From Cristatella mucedo (taxonomy: Eukaryota; Bryozoa; Phylactolaemata; Cristatellidae), in assembly GCA_009760855.2 (NCBI GenBank), contig WPIO01000010.1:3851001-3915000 (forward strand): 64,000 bases of DNA, given 5' to 3'. The notes under the pieces are model-generated. The model made no database searches. It worked only from the letters and a program-made list of their open reading frames with translations, and was not told the DNA's origin. Positions 46,232 through 58,989 of this stretch are shown here, one piece after another (the stretch's first letter is position 1; the number at the start of each line of letters is the position of its first letter). Position numbers and translations under genes: made by a program.

Positions 46232-46240
46232 GCGCGCACA
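46166..46240. repeat. (CA)n-(CG)n dinucleotide repeat
   Basis: About 25 CA units followed by about 10 CG units, a strong Z-DNA-prone tract. Confidence 0.95.
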
Positions 46241-46514
46241 AGTGAAAAGCTCGGCTTAAATAAAGAATCACCCGCAGACGATTGCAACGCGCGCGGGGCA
46301 CAGCGAAAAGCGGTTCCATCCGGCGCCGCTGCGGTGGCGATCGCAGTCCGACCTTTGATCTTAATAGCGGCGCCGCTTCGCTCGCGCCCGCCCAGCGCAC
46401 CGTGCTCGCGGCCATGCCAACGCTCGCTGGTCGATCCGACGACGACGACGGCTCGAGCTCTAAGCGCATGCGAGGTCGTTGGTCGCACACGGCTGCGGTG
46501 AGACAAAGCACGCG

Positions 46515-46520
46515 CTCTCG

Positions 46521-46605
<85 letters not shown>

Positions 46606-46622
46606 CCTCTCTCTCTCTCTCG
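46515..46622. repeat. (CT)n repeat
   Basis: Nearly pure ct units over about 105 bases; the minus strand reads as GA. Confidence 0.95.
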
Positions 46623-47098
46623 CGGGGCGCGCGGTGACGGAGTAGCAGACAGCGAGACTGACTCGCTCGAACGATCGGCACGAGGCACCGGGCCGCAGTC
46701 ACGCCACGTGGCTCAAGGTCCCGTCACGTGCTTCGAGCTCGGTCGTCTTTAGCCGTCGAGCGGACGACGAAGCTCGCCGGATGCGTGTGCGGTCGCGCTT
46801 CCTTCTCCGACGCCGACTCCCGTCCCAAGTGGCAGTCGGTCCCCGGCTGGCTATCGGCAGCATTCCTTTCCGGCGGCTGTCGCGTCGCTGCGCCGCCGTT
46901 GCCGCTGCCGGGCGGGCACGAAGTGGGCGGAAGCGCGGCCACGGCCGCCGCTGGCCCGCCGCTCGCGCACGCGGTGGCCGTGGCTGAATCGGCGGCGTCG
47001 CGTGCGCCTCGCGCTCGGCTCGACTGCGCACCCTCGGCGAGGCAGCCCAGTGGAGCCAGCCAACGGTGCCAGCACAGAAAAAGGGCTCCGAGCTCGGC

Positions 47099-47100
47099 CT

Positions 47101-47198
<98 letters not shown>

Positions 47199-47200
47199 TC
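47099..47200. repeat. (CCG)n trinucleotide repeat
   Basis: About 33 units, almost uninterrupted. Confidence 0.97.
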
Positions 47201-47462
47201 CGCGACGATCGAGAGGCAGCAGCGGCGGCGACGGCCCTCGCCATGTTCGCAAACTTTCTCATTCTGCATCGGTGCCACAAGTGCGCGGATTTGGCATTTA
47301 CTCGAAGTCGCAGCGCCGGGTCGACAGCCTAAAAGCGTCGCTTGCGAACGGCGGTCGGACAGGATTTCGTGCTGTTTTTCTTATTGGTCCGTTCGACGCT
47401 GTCTCGGGCTCCGCGCCTCCCATCTCGCACTCAGCTGGGCGCTCGTCCCTCAACCAACCACC

Positions 47463-47565
47463 CTCGCCACACACATACACACACTCACGCACGCACACAC
47501 GTACACACACGCACATACACACACACACGCACGCACGAGCACACGCACATACACACAAAGCAAAA
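47463..47565. repeat. Imperfect (CA)n repeat
   Basis: cacaca with cacg and cata interruptions over about 100 bases. Confidence 0.9.
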
Positions 47566-50034
47566 GTTTGCCAGCTTTGATAAGCCGCAAAACGCACGCG
47601 AAATCGCAGCGCGTCTTCGCGTAGCACGCGCGCCTTTCCGTAAGGTGGAGGCGGCGGCAGCATGTCGCCATCGATCGCCTCGATGTGGCGAGCGATAGCT
47701 GAAGCCGCAGCGCCGCCATCCACGCCACCCATGCACCCGCGCCAGCGGCGCAAGCGCGCGCGGAGGCGACGGAGGCGCACGTGCGCCGCCGTTGGCGTCC
47801 CCGACTGCTTTCCGCCGAGCGCGACGGTCCGGCGTCGGCTTCGTGCAGAAACGGCGCCGCCAGCGGCGCCAACAAGAGGCTCAATAGCGCGCGTGCGCGC
47901 GAGCGTCGCTGGTGCAGCGGCGAGCGCGCGGCGGAGGCGACGGGAGCCGCGCCGGCGGCTCTGAAATCGCGGATACTGTACGTGTAAATAGCTTCGAGCG
48001 ACGGGTGCGCGGCGCTGACGATCTGTAATGTTTTTATCAAACACCACAATTTGCTCGTCGCCGTGGGCTATCACGCTCTATAGAATTCGAAAGGTAATTA
48101 AGTGGCTTTAACGTTAATTTGATAGAGTTAAATGAGTAATACCGCGCGGGAAACAAAGGTGCTTAATTCGCGGCTCCACTCTCTCGGGAGAGCGCCGGCA
48201 TCAGTGCGGGCCGACTCCTCGGCCGGCCGTACAGCCGATGTCAACCCGGCCAGACGAGCTCTCGGAGGAGCTGAGGCGCATTTACCACGGTGCGCCGCGT
48301 CCGGGCGGCCACCCAAAGCGCGCGCTCGCTCGCTCGCTCGCACCGGCGGCGCCGCGCTCGCACGCGACGTTATTCTGGCCTAATTTGAAAACGGGCTGGC
48401 GGCGACTCTTTTTACTTCAAGTTTCCAGGCACTCAGATATGCCAATATTAATTACAGAAAGAGAAGTATGATCGGTCAATCATTTCCTGCAATGACGCGT
48501 ACGGCCGGCGGTAAATCACCTTCGATGCTTTCCCATGGCGAGCCGAGCAATTCATTTACGACGCTCCCACTAGCCACTCGTCAGACGACGTGGTCGGCAA
48601 TGTTTCCTGACATCGCTAACGACGCCGACGCCGTGCCGCGCCCGCGCTGTCGCCCGTCGGCGTCGTTGGCGGCGGCCACAGAAGCGCGGCGACGGCGACG
48701 CAGCTGCCGCCGCTAGCCGGCAGCAGGCGCGGTAATGGCGGCTCTCGGCCATTAGCTTACGTAATTGGGCGAGCCCGAAGCACGAGCGCGCACAGCGGCC
48801 TGTCTTCTTGCAAGCGCAAGTTTCGCTCGCACGTTTGCGGTCTCAGAAGCGAGCGCGGCGGCGGCCGCCTCCGCGAACGGCTCGACAAAGCGCGCCGCCG
48901 CAACTGCCTGCTTTTGCGGTCGCCACGAAGCGACTCGCCGGGGCTAGCTAGGCAATCAAAAGGCGGCGGCGGCGGCGGGCGAGACTGAGGCGCAAACGTC
49001 GCCGCTGCCAGCGACGGCGCCCGCCCAACCATTTCTCGGCTCGTCCGCGCGCGACGCGAGCGGCGCGACTCGGGCGGCTTTTGAGACTGATTACGGATGT
49101 CCGGAGTGCGGCGCGCTTTTACAAATTCGGCGGGCGGTCGCCGGCTGCCCAGAGCTGCTTCGCTGAGCGCCGGCGGCGGAAGTCGAGTGCCGGCTTCTCG
49201 CGCCCGCTACTGCCGGATGCGGCGCTCGCGCGACGATTCCGGCGCGCGCTCTCGCGGTCGGCCACCATACGCCGTCAGGTCGGTCTACGCCCTCCGATCC
49301 GGAAGCACGGATTGCTAGTCCCTCGGTGCATCTGTGGGCGAACGGATTTCTAATCGGCTGCTGGCCTGCGCTCTGGCTGAGTAGTTGAATCGAGCGCGGC
49401 CGTCGCGTGCGTCGTGCGTCGTCCGATCTCTACAGATTTGCATGCTAAGAACGTGTGAGCGTCATGACGACATCGAGAGATAGTCCCGTGCGTCCTTGAT
49501 TCGGTCGACGCTGACGATTTGCACAGCATTAAGAATTTGCTGCGGCGATTTGCCTTATATCGCATAAAATATTCGGGTGTCGTGGTAAACTCGTTACCAC
49601 CCGTACGTTTGCTTTTGAGCAGGAATGCACACGTAGCAGTAGCGTGAAGTAATATTCTGGAAGGGTGACAGCGAGAATCGGCCATATCTCTCAAGCTTTA
49701 AATACTGCTGTTCGGTACTGACGGCGCTATTGCACAATTTTGCCATCGTTGCGCTTCTGCGCGGTTTAGTGTGAGAAAAGTACGCGCCGACTATTAGCGT
49801 AGCATCGTGCGGTCGCGCCGTAGCGCCGGCAGCGGCGTGCAGCAGCGAGTGTTTGGCGCTGACGAAAGCTCTAGGACGTCGCTTCAACTTCCGCCGCTCT
49901 GCCGATTCCATTTATATTCATTTACCCTAAAAAGCGGAATGCTGGCAGCACCAAACGAATAGCACTAACAGGCTCTTCTGCTGAGTTTTTCGTGCGCGGT
50001 GACGAAGATGCGCTGCCTGAAGCGTTCGCCCACG

Positions 50035-50205
50035 TTCGGGCTCACAGTGTAATGTAACGTATCTCCGTCTGTAACTACACAAAGATTATCGAGGTGTTAC
50101 GCAGGAGAGTTTTGCATTGCGCACTCACTGTCTGCGCGGCTTTCGGTGCGCATTCGGTAGCCAACAGGCTTCATCTCACGCAACGAAGAGAAAGTGAGAC
50201 AAAAA
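50035..50205 (-). mobile_element. L2-like LINE 3' fragment, reverse orientation
   Basis: The reverse complement carries 'ctttctcttcgttgcgtgagat', 'gttggctaccgaatgcgcac', 'gagtgcgcaatgcaaaactc' and 'gttacagacggagatacg', in the same order as 62,220-62,375. Confidence 0.75.
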
Positions 50206-50873
50206 AGCACCCGGTCACGACCCGACCAGTCAGACAGCAGCCAGCTAGCTAGCTAGCTAGCGGACTCTCGGGCACGCAGTCGACGCAGCGCCTCATCGGA
50301 CGAGGTCGAAGGGCCGCCATCGCTCGCACGCGCGCACGCCTCAGCGTCCGCGTCTAGCGCCGTCAAAGACTAGGCAGGTGCGCGACGTCGGAGAGACGCT
50401 GGCCACGGCGCACTCGAGTCTCGAGCGGCCTCGGTTTGCCACAGCGTGTCTGCCCCGCTCACAGCCGGGCGCACCTTCAAGCAGTGGCGGCAGCAGCGAC
50501 GGCGGCGGTAGCAGCAGCGACGAGGCTCGCGGACTCGATCGCCGTCGGGTCGAGAGATTCGGCGCCGGAGAGCCACTCGCTGATCCGAGCCAGCTGACGC
50601 CGCTCTCGCCGAGCCAGATGTGGCGAACGCTCTTCGGAAGAGGATCGACCTGCTACGCCCGGCGGCCGCCGGCGGCGGCCGAGACGGCGACGGCCGCATC
50701 CTTCCTGGCAGCCGAGCGCGAGTCGAGCGCGCGAGCAAAGCAGAGCTCGCGCGCGCGCAGTAGACGACGCAAGCGGACCGCTGGCGCGCGCGCCTCGCTC
50801 GACGCGCTCTACACCCAGTCCGCGCGCGGCGCAACAGCCTGAAGCGCCGCTTGGCGGCGCCTCTCGCTTGAGC

Positions 50874-50928
50874 GCGCTCGAGGTCTCCTCGAGGCGCTCC
50901 TTGAGCGCCGCGAGGAGACCTCGAGCGC
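50874..50928. repeat. Near-perfect inverted repeat (hairpin)
   Basis: Arms 50,874-50,891 and 50,911-50,928 are exact reverse complements (18 bp). The 19-base spacer is itself an inverted repeat (50,893-50,899 with 50,903-50,909, 7 bp, loop ctt). Confidence 0.95.
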
Positions 50929-50980
50929 CGGCCGCGGCGCTCGCTCCCCCGTGGGCAGCGGAGCAATTTGCGAGCGCCAA

Positions 50981-51008
50981 TTTCGCGCGCGAGCGCTCGC
51001 GCGCGAAA
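50981..51008. repeat. 28-bp perfect palindrome
   Basis: Half-sites 50,981-50,994 and 50,995-51,008 are exact reverse complements without spacer, built on cgcgcgcg words. Confidence 0.95.
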
Positions 51009-52273
51009 GCCTCGGCGACTGGCACCGGCGGTCGCCATCGCTTACGCCCCGCTGACGGCCGTCGTCGTCGCCGCGGCCGGCGACGGGCGCGGAGCGCGCG
51101 GCGTCGCAGCGAAACAAAGGGCCCATCGACTTGGGCGCCGAGTCGCCGCAGCGGCCCTCCCCGGGGACCTTCGGCGCGGCCGCTCGGCGGGCTTCGGATT
51201 TTGGACGGCCGCTCGCGGCTTGCGCGTCGCGGCGCCTGCACGCTGCAGCCGACATCGCTACGACTGCTCGGCGGCAACCGGCGGGTTAGCTAGGCAAGCG
51301 AGCGAGCTCGAACGAGGCTCGCTATCTCGTTCCGGCCGCCCCCCCCCCCCAGCGTCGGGCCGCTTCCGGTGCCTGTCAGGCTCCGTGGGTAGATGGGGGC
51401 GCGGTCTGCTCCGCCGCTGGCGCCGCTGGCGTCGTTGCGATCGCGACAGCGGCCGAGGCGTTCGGCTGGCCTTTGGAGCTCGAATCCGATCCTGAGCTGG
51501 CCCGGCGAAGCGACCGGCTTGCTGTCGCCCGCCTCGCGGCTGGCGCGGCTGAGAGGAGTCGGCGCAGCGATGCGTTACAGTCCGAGCGAGCGCGGTGCAA
51601 TTACCGCCTTTCAGCTGAAGATGCTACTACCTGCAACGAGGGCGCCCGCGAGCGCGGCGGCCGCGCCCCTCGAGGCCTGCCGCCGAGGCGACGGCTGGCG
51701 GGGCGCGCGGAGATAATGACCTCTCGCCCCCCAGTTAGCAGGAGGCCCAAGGCAATTTTCCGCGACCGCGTCTAGCCTGAGCCCCGTTCTGCGGGACCGC
51801 AAAGCATCGTCGTGCAAGATCACTGGCGCGTCTTGGCGGACAACGGTCGCCGTCGCGACGGCGGCGACAAGCGGAGCAAGGTTCTAGAGTGCCGCCGCAG
51901 CCGCAGCGGGCGGAGGCGGCGGAGGAGGCTTAGAAGAGCGCTTGGCCTCGTGACGCAGAACGCCAGTTGCTTAGCTTGACGATTGATTAACCCTGAGCCC
52001 GAGCGCGGTTTTCTAGGCAGTCCGTCGCCGCTCGCTGGGACCGGACCGCTCTGCATAGGCCGGTGCTGGGTAGCTATCGAGACAGTCCTTCAAAAAAGCT
52101 AGCAAGCATCTAACTCAGCCAAGCTCTCAGGGGAGATGCAATTAACCTCGATGGCGGGCATCTACACACAATCCAGAAATACAGCTAATATTCGCGCTAC
52201 AAGAACTGACTGAGTTTGCAGCGGTCGTCACGTGCTCCCACCGCTTGGAGCCGGCATAATGGGCACGCAGTTT

Positions 52274-52915
<642 letters not shown>

Positions 52916-54026
52916 AGAGAGTGGGCGGGAGAAAGTGAGAGGGAGAAAGAGGGAGACGTAGTGAGAGAGAGTGAGGGGATGCATAGAGACGGAGGCAGAG
53001 AGAAACAGGGAGAGGGACAGAATTCTCTCAGTCTGCTAGCCGAGCCGGAAACCTCTGCTCTACCTCTCAACGCTGCCCGCTGGCCTGGCGAACGCCACGT
53101 CGACAGCGGCGGCATGGCCGCTGGGGCGCCTTTCGCGTGTCGCTCGTCGTCCTGCGTCGCTCCATTGTTGACAAAATTGCTCATTAGAGCCTCTGCCTTG
53201 CCGCAATTAGCAGCCCGGGTCGGCACCGTCTTTATCTCGCCTTTCAGCACGGTTTATTCGGTTCGACCGAGCAGCGGCGGAAGTCTCGGAAGATGCCTTT
53301 TTCCGCGGCAGATGCGTCTGCTGCAGTCGGCGATTCTGAAAGCGAGCCCCAGATCTCGGTCAGCTAATCCGCAAGGACCGAGAGCCGCGGCCGCTGGCTG
53401 ACGAGTTGTTGCCACGACGCCGCGTCCGCCTTCCCGCCCACCCGCCAGCCGGCTGCGCCCCCGGCAGCCAACTATTATCTCGGCACGCCGGCGGCGCTGC
53501 AGCCCGACCGCCGGCTGAGGCCGCCAGCCTCGCCGAAAGCCTCGCCGAGCACGCCCTCCGTCGATCGGCGCCGCACGCGTCACCGGCGGCGGCGGCTGCG
53601 CAGAAACGGCCGCCGACGCTTCGCTTTCCGCGGCTTCGCCCGGATGGCACGCTCGCGCGAGCGCGATCGGCGCCGCGCGCGCCTCCGTCGACTTCTCCGA
53701 GCGAGCAGTCGCGAGAGAGCGAACGAGTGAGAGAGCCGGCAATGGCCGCCGGAAAGCCTGAGGTCGGAGCGGAGCGATCGGCGCGAGAGTTCGCACCGGA
53801 CGAGTCGAAACGCGCCAGCGCAGCGGCAGCGCTCCAGCTCGCGCTAGCGCATGCGCGCCACGCAGGTAGCCGCTTGCAAGAGAGAATGGAAGGAGGAAGA
53901 GCGTGCGCGGCACCACATCGCTGCCGAGCCTCCGACGGAAGGCGGACGGAAGAAGCGCAGTCCCCTGCCGAGCGGCCCGACGCGCTCGGTCGTCGAGCGG
54001 CCATTAAAGATCGCCGTCGAACGCCA

Positions 54027-54031
54027 AGACT

Positions 54032-54095
<64 letters not shown>
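54027..54095. repeat. (CCG)n trinucleotide repeat
   Basis: About 21 uninterrupted units. Confidence 0.95.
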
Positions 54096-54400
54096 AACCC
54101 TCAGAAGCCAGCTCGGCGGCGGGCGGCCCGGTGACATCGTCGACCGGCTAAAGCGCGCAGACGCCAGCTTTCCCTTCGCGAAGCGCGCTAGCAATGAAAG
54201 CGGTGGGCGTGCGAGCTGAGTCTGCTTCGGCCGTCTCGCGCTCTCTAATCACGCGTTCGCGCGCGCGCACGGCGATCGGTTGCCGTTCGAAAGTCGATGG
54301 CGCACACGGATCGGGGATACAGTATCAAGAAGTTACTCCAGTATTTCCGAGACGATGAGCGGAACAAACGGGAATAAATAAACTCGATCCTATTATGCAC

Positions 54401-54450
54401 GTATATATATATATATATATATTTATAGATATATTATGTATATTTGTATT
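54401..54450. repeat. (TA)n-rich tract
   Basis: A short pure (ta)n run is followed by AT-rich words; it lies just beyond the 3' side of the Neurogenin-like gene. Confidence 0.8.
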
Positions 54451-54652
54451 TATACTCGATCCTATACCACATCTGCATTTCAAAAAATATCCCGCCTCTA
54501 CTCACGAAGAGGCTTCGTCGCTCGTGACGTCTGCTCCGCTCGACGCACTACGGCACGAGTGCGGTGACGCGCGCGCGGCGGGCAGTGGTGGACGAGCTTC
54601 GATTTTCTTAGAGGAAATAAGTCCGTCAATCCGCCTCGCCGACCAGCGTCGT

Positions 54653-55741
54653 CTACTCGTGCATCGGGTCGGCCGACTCAGAGAAACGCCCGGAATGCGG
54701 CGATATTCTCACCGCGGAGCAGCGGCAGCGATCCGCGCACGAAGGCGATTCTGTGCCTGCGTAGGCTGGCGATCCATAGTCGCTGCTGCTGCCGCCGCCG
54801 CCGCCACCGCCGCTCATAGGGCTCGACGCCGTGCTGCTGTAGTAGCCGTCGCTGCCGCCGCCGACGCCGCAGCCTCCGCTTGAGGAGCCGTCACACGAGA
54901 TCGACGGTTGAATGTACATCGCGCCCTGGCAAACCTCCAGGTGCGCGGCGCCGGCGAAAGGCCGACCGGCAGCCGCCGCCGCCGCAGCAGCAGCAGCCGC
55001 TGTGGTCGACAGAGAGTCGTACGTCGCCGGCGATCGGGGCCCGAACAGACGCGCACGCTGGTCGTAGGTGGGGCCACCGCGGTGCTGCAGTTGCGGCGGC
55101 CGCGGCGGCGCCGGAGGCAGCAGCTGCTGCTGCTGATGCGGATGCTGCGACTCGGAGGCCAAATGCTGACGCGCCCGTTCTTGCATGTCGAGAACTTTCA
55201 GCGTCTCCGACAGTGCGAATATGTAGTTGTAGGCGAAGCGCAAGGTCTCGATCTTCGTCAGCTTGGCGTCCTCGCTGGCCTGCGGCAGCCGCGATCGTAG
55301 AGTGTCGAGCGCCGAGTTGAGACTGTGCATCCGGTTGCGCTCGCGATGGTTGGCCTTGCAGCGCCTCGCCTTCTTAATCTTGACGACCGTCTCCGGGCTT
55401 CGGCAGCGCGCTCGCTTCGCGCGTCGCTTCGGCTTGTCGCCGCCTCCTCCTTCCGACTCTTCGACGAGGCAGTCACTCTGGGATGTCGCCGGCAGCACAA
55501 GCTGTAGCAAGGCCGGCGACGACGATGACGAAGACCGCGACGATGACGACGAGGACGATGAAGACGCGCTCCAGCGAGTCACCTCGTCGTCGGCGACCGA
55601 GGCTGCGGCGGCGGCGGCTGCAGCCTTCGCAGAGCGTGCATCGTCGACGGCCCCACGCATGGCGGCGCGTGCCGCGTCAGCTAGCGCCATGCAGATTAGC
55701 TCTCCGGCACTTGTTCGAACTCGTTGACGGTACTGAATCAT
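54653..55741 (-). CDS. Neurogenin-family bHLH transcription factor, single exon
   Basis: Neurogenins are proneural basic helix-loop-helix activators. They dimerise with E proteins and bind E-box DNA in neural progenitor nuclei. The frame is open for 362 codons with no intron needed. The bHLH lies at about residues 126-182 (nucleotides 55,196-55,366). The basic region reads [17 protein letters not shown] with the base-contacting Glu at residue 134. The loop and helix 2 contain [16 protein letters not shown], a signature of the Neurogenin/Tap group. Outside it there are Ser, Ala, His/Gln/Pro and Gly low-complexity runs (for example Ser runs at residues 58-75 and poly-Ala near residue 250). The start at 55,741 is the first Met; a second in-frame Met at residue 18 (55,688-55,690) is a plausible alternative. 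Two differences from the usual family pattern are His at 132 where Asp is typical and Phe at 175 where Trp is common in vertebrates. Many family members also have a single coding exon. The exact orthologue name is not claimed. Confidence 0.92.
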   Translation of the reverse strand: MIQYRQRVRTSAGELICMALADAARAAMRGAVDDARSAKAAAAAAAASVADDEVTRWSASSSSSSSSSRSSSSSSPALLQLVLPATSQSDCLVEESEGGGGDKPKRRAKRARCRSPETVVKIKKARRCKANHRERNRMHSLNSALDTLRSRLPQASEDAKLTKIETLRFAYNYIFALSETLKVLDMQERARQHLASESQHPHQQQQLLPPAPPRPPQLQHRGGPTYDQRARLFGPRSPATYDSLSTTAAAAAAAAAAAGRPFAGAAHLEVCQGAMYIQPSISCDGSSSGGCGVGGGSDGYYSSTASSPMSGGGGGGGSSSDYGSPAYAGTESPSCADRCRCSAVRISPHSGRFSESADPMHE

Positions 55742-56150
55742 CGCGCCGGTCGCGTGCCCGCTTTATGCGGCCCCGGCGCGCTGGGCGGCGCCAAGCGTCG
55801 GCGGCCAATCGCCGGCAGCCGATGCTTAATTGGCACGCGACTCTGCCGGCTGCCGGCAATCATCGTGCGCCGCTGTCCTGCGTTTTCAAGAACTTTCATT
55901 GTCCTGCATTATCCTAATTACCGCTAAGAAGCCGTGCGCCGACGCTGCAGCGAGGCTCGCAATTACGTCCAAGAAAAAATGCCTGGTCCTCAAGGCCGGT
56001 TACTCCAGTTTATTTGGAATGAAACGGCTCCCGCTCGACTAGACGGCAGATGGCGCGAGCGAGGCGCGCGTAGCCCTCAAGAAAGACGGCTGCACCCGTC
56101 GTTGGTGCACCCTATGACAAATGACGACAAAGTGTAACGCAAGCGTTTTC

Positions 56151-56500
<350 letters not shown>

Positions 56501-58057
56501 CTCTCGCTCTCCTCTCTAACTACCTTGGGCGTGTTTAGACCTCTCTTACTACTTCTCCTCTCTCGCTCTCCTTATTACTCTCGCTCTCCTTTTCTCTTTC
56601 GCAGTCTCTCTCGCTCGCACGCTCGCTCGCCCACTGTCGGTTGCCTGCAGCATCCAGACTCAGCGCAGCTGCTGGGCGCCTCTCTCTGACGAGGTGCTCT
56701 CCGACGACGTGCGCTCACAAGCATGCCGCTGACCTGCAGGGAACCTTCGCGACGAAAGGCGTGAGCTGCTAATCGATCGATCGATTGATGGTTCGATCGA
56801 CTTTTGTCGCCTCCTTTACTCGTTTCGCGTGCGTCAGCTTGCGCTGAGTAGGACAAAAATGAAGCGCTCGCAGGGCCTTAGACAGGCCCGCTCGGTGGCG
56901 GCGGCGGCAGGCGGCGGCGGCGGCGGCAGCAACTGAGACGCGGACGGGCGGCTTTATCGCGGCGCGCTGCAGAACACGTCCGACGACCAAACGGCCAGGC
57001 CGCCTGAGTGGCGGCTGAGTGAGAACGCTTATCTCGCTCTTTCGCTTGGGACGAGCGAAGGCCCGCCAGGCGAGGCGAGTGCGACGGGACACCGAGTTGC
57101 CACCGGCAGCGCCGTCACGCCTGAGCCGCTCGCACGACAGTGCGCTCGATTAGAGGTAGCCCGTCGGCGGCGGCGAGGGTGACGACGCGCAGCACGTCTT
57201 CGTCTCGCCATCCGCGGCGCAACCGCGCCGCCGTCTTGATACCAGTCCGCGCTCTCCTCTCCTCTTCCTCCCAAATTCCGATGCGGCGAATGAACGAATA
57301 CGGGTTGCTCGAACTTCTCAGAACAGGAAGCGCGGTAAGTTGACGGGCTGAGCGCGGACCGCGCATTGTCTTTAGGGCGCGGTAGCGGCTGCACTCGCCG
57401 CGAGCGCAGCCGCTCCTAAGCGACGTGCCGGTAGCTCTCTAACAGCTATTCCGCTGCCTCTCGTTCAGTGCGCTTGACCTTGAACCGGCGTCACACCTAA
57501 CGGCGCCGCCACGAAGCCGTTGACGAGAAGTATAGCGGCCGCAAGACGAACGCGACCCGCCGCGTCCCGCGTCGCGGTACGGCTACGCGGAAGACGGAAG
57601 TAACGAAAATTGTTCATTCGCACAAAGTTAACAGTTTACAGAGAACTCTCGAGAACTTCAAAACGATGAGCAGCGAGTCGTTGCTTCGCCTAATGCGCCT
57701 GGCTCACACCAAATGAGAGCTTCCGGTTTTAACTACTTCCGCCTAATGCGTAGTCGCAGCTTTGCACTGAGAAGATGCTCAAGGTCCGCAATTCCGATTA
57801 CGCGCGACGGACTGATTAACTCTTTATCTAACGCGATCCAATACTCAGAGATTATAACAGGTCAGATATACAAGCCTTCATCTCGGCGCGTCTTTACGAT
57901 ATTCTATAGAGTGAAGAAAAACCGCTGCGGATCGCCGCTACCGATGCGTCTTTTTTCTGGATTTCCGAGCGCTTAGAATGGGCTCTCAACTCGGCGACAG
58001 TCGCCAGCGGGACGCCGCGCGCAGCAACCTCCGCGAAACCTCCGCGCGCTCCCGGGG

Positions 58058-58102
58058 CTCCGCCCTCCAGCCGCCGTCCTCGACGGCGGCTGGAGGGCGG
58101 AG
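58058..58102. repeat. Perfect 21-bp inverted repeat with 3-base loop
   Basis: Arms 58,058-58,078 and 58,082-58,102 are exact reverse complements; the loop is ctc. It is GC-rich and would form a very stable hairpin. Confidence 0.95.
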
Positions 58103-58227
58103 GAGACGCTCGACCGACCCTGGCGGCTCCAACCCTGACAGATGGCTTTCGGAGAGCCCACGCGTTGGAGTGCGCCGCCGCCGCCGCGCTCGCCGCCTGC
58201 CCTATTGAACGCGCGGCGGAGCCGAGC

Positions 58228-58231
58228 TCCG

Positions 58232-58317
<86 letters not shown>

Positions 58318-58318
58318 A
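58228..58318. repeat. (CCG)n trinucleotide repeat
   Basis: About 30 units, pure until a few gcagcc interruptions at the right end. Confidence 0.97.
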
Positions 58319-58947
58319 GCCGCAGCCGCCGCCGAGCTAATGAGGGAGAGCGCTCTCTTTCGGCGGCGGCTCTTTTCGGCCTCCGCCGCGGCGCTGCCAA
58401 AGGCGGAGGCTACCGCCGTGTCAGTGTCACTCCCGAGGACCGGGTACGATTTTATCGGGTCGGATCTTGCTGGCGAGTGCTCGGGCATCTAGAATTATCG
58501 TCGCCGGACAGTGGGACGCGAGCGGAGGACTGGCCATTAGTCGAAGCGCGACTTTGCGTAAGAGGGTATTAGCTCGAAGCATTGAAGCCCCATTGATGCC
58601 AGCCTGCCTGCCTGCCAGCGAGAACGAATTAAACGGCAATGCCTTCGTCGCGAACTGCGCTGGCTGTGCAAACGTCGGCAAAAGCGAAACTGGCAGGCCT
58701 CCACTCTGCGGCTACCAGCCAGCACCGGCGCTCTGCACCGCTCGCCGTCCGCGATCGTCCGTCGCGAGCGACCGTCCATCGCTCGTCCGCGGACCTGCGT
58801 CGGTTGTCAATGCCGACCTCGCGCCGTCGTCTTGCCGACGATCGGGCTGCGGACGCTCGCGTCCACGAAGCGAGCGCGTCGCGCGGCGCGGCGGCGGGCG
58901 CGACGTTTAACCTAGCTGGTGACAAAAGGGGGCGCTTTGAGACGAAC

Positions 58948-58989
58948 GAGCGCTACCACGACCGCCGAGCGGCGCTCGTGGTAGCGCTC
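58948..58989. repeat. 20-bp inverted repeat with one mismatch and 2-base spacer
   Basis: Arms 58,948-58,967 and 58,970-58,989 pair except for one central position (c opposite c). Confidence 0.9.

Noticed and set aside
50370-51716. Long overlapping open frames on both strands up to 266 codons
   Set aside because: Stop codons are rare in this GC-rich DNA. Compositions are Arg/Ala/Ser-rich in every frame and no domain is visible.
53254-54219. Long frames on both strands next to the bHLH gene
   Set aside because: Same GC-driven openness with an embedded (CCG)n tract; no conserved motif and mutually overlapping.
54880-55917. Plus-strand frames of 130-154 codons opposite the Neurogenin-like gene
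   Set aside because: They are antisense shadows of the intact bHLH coding sequence.
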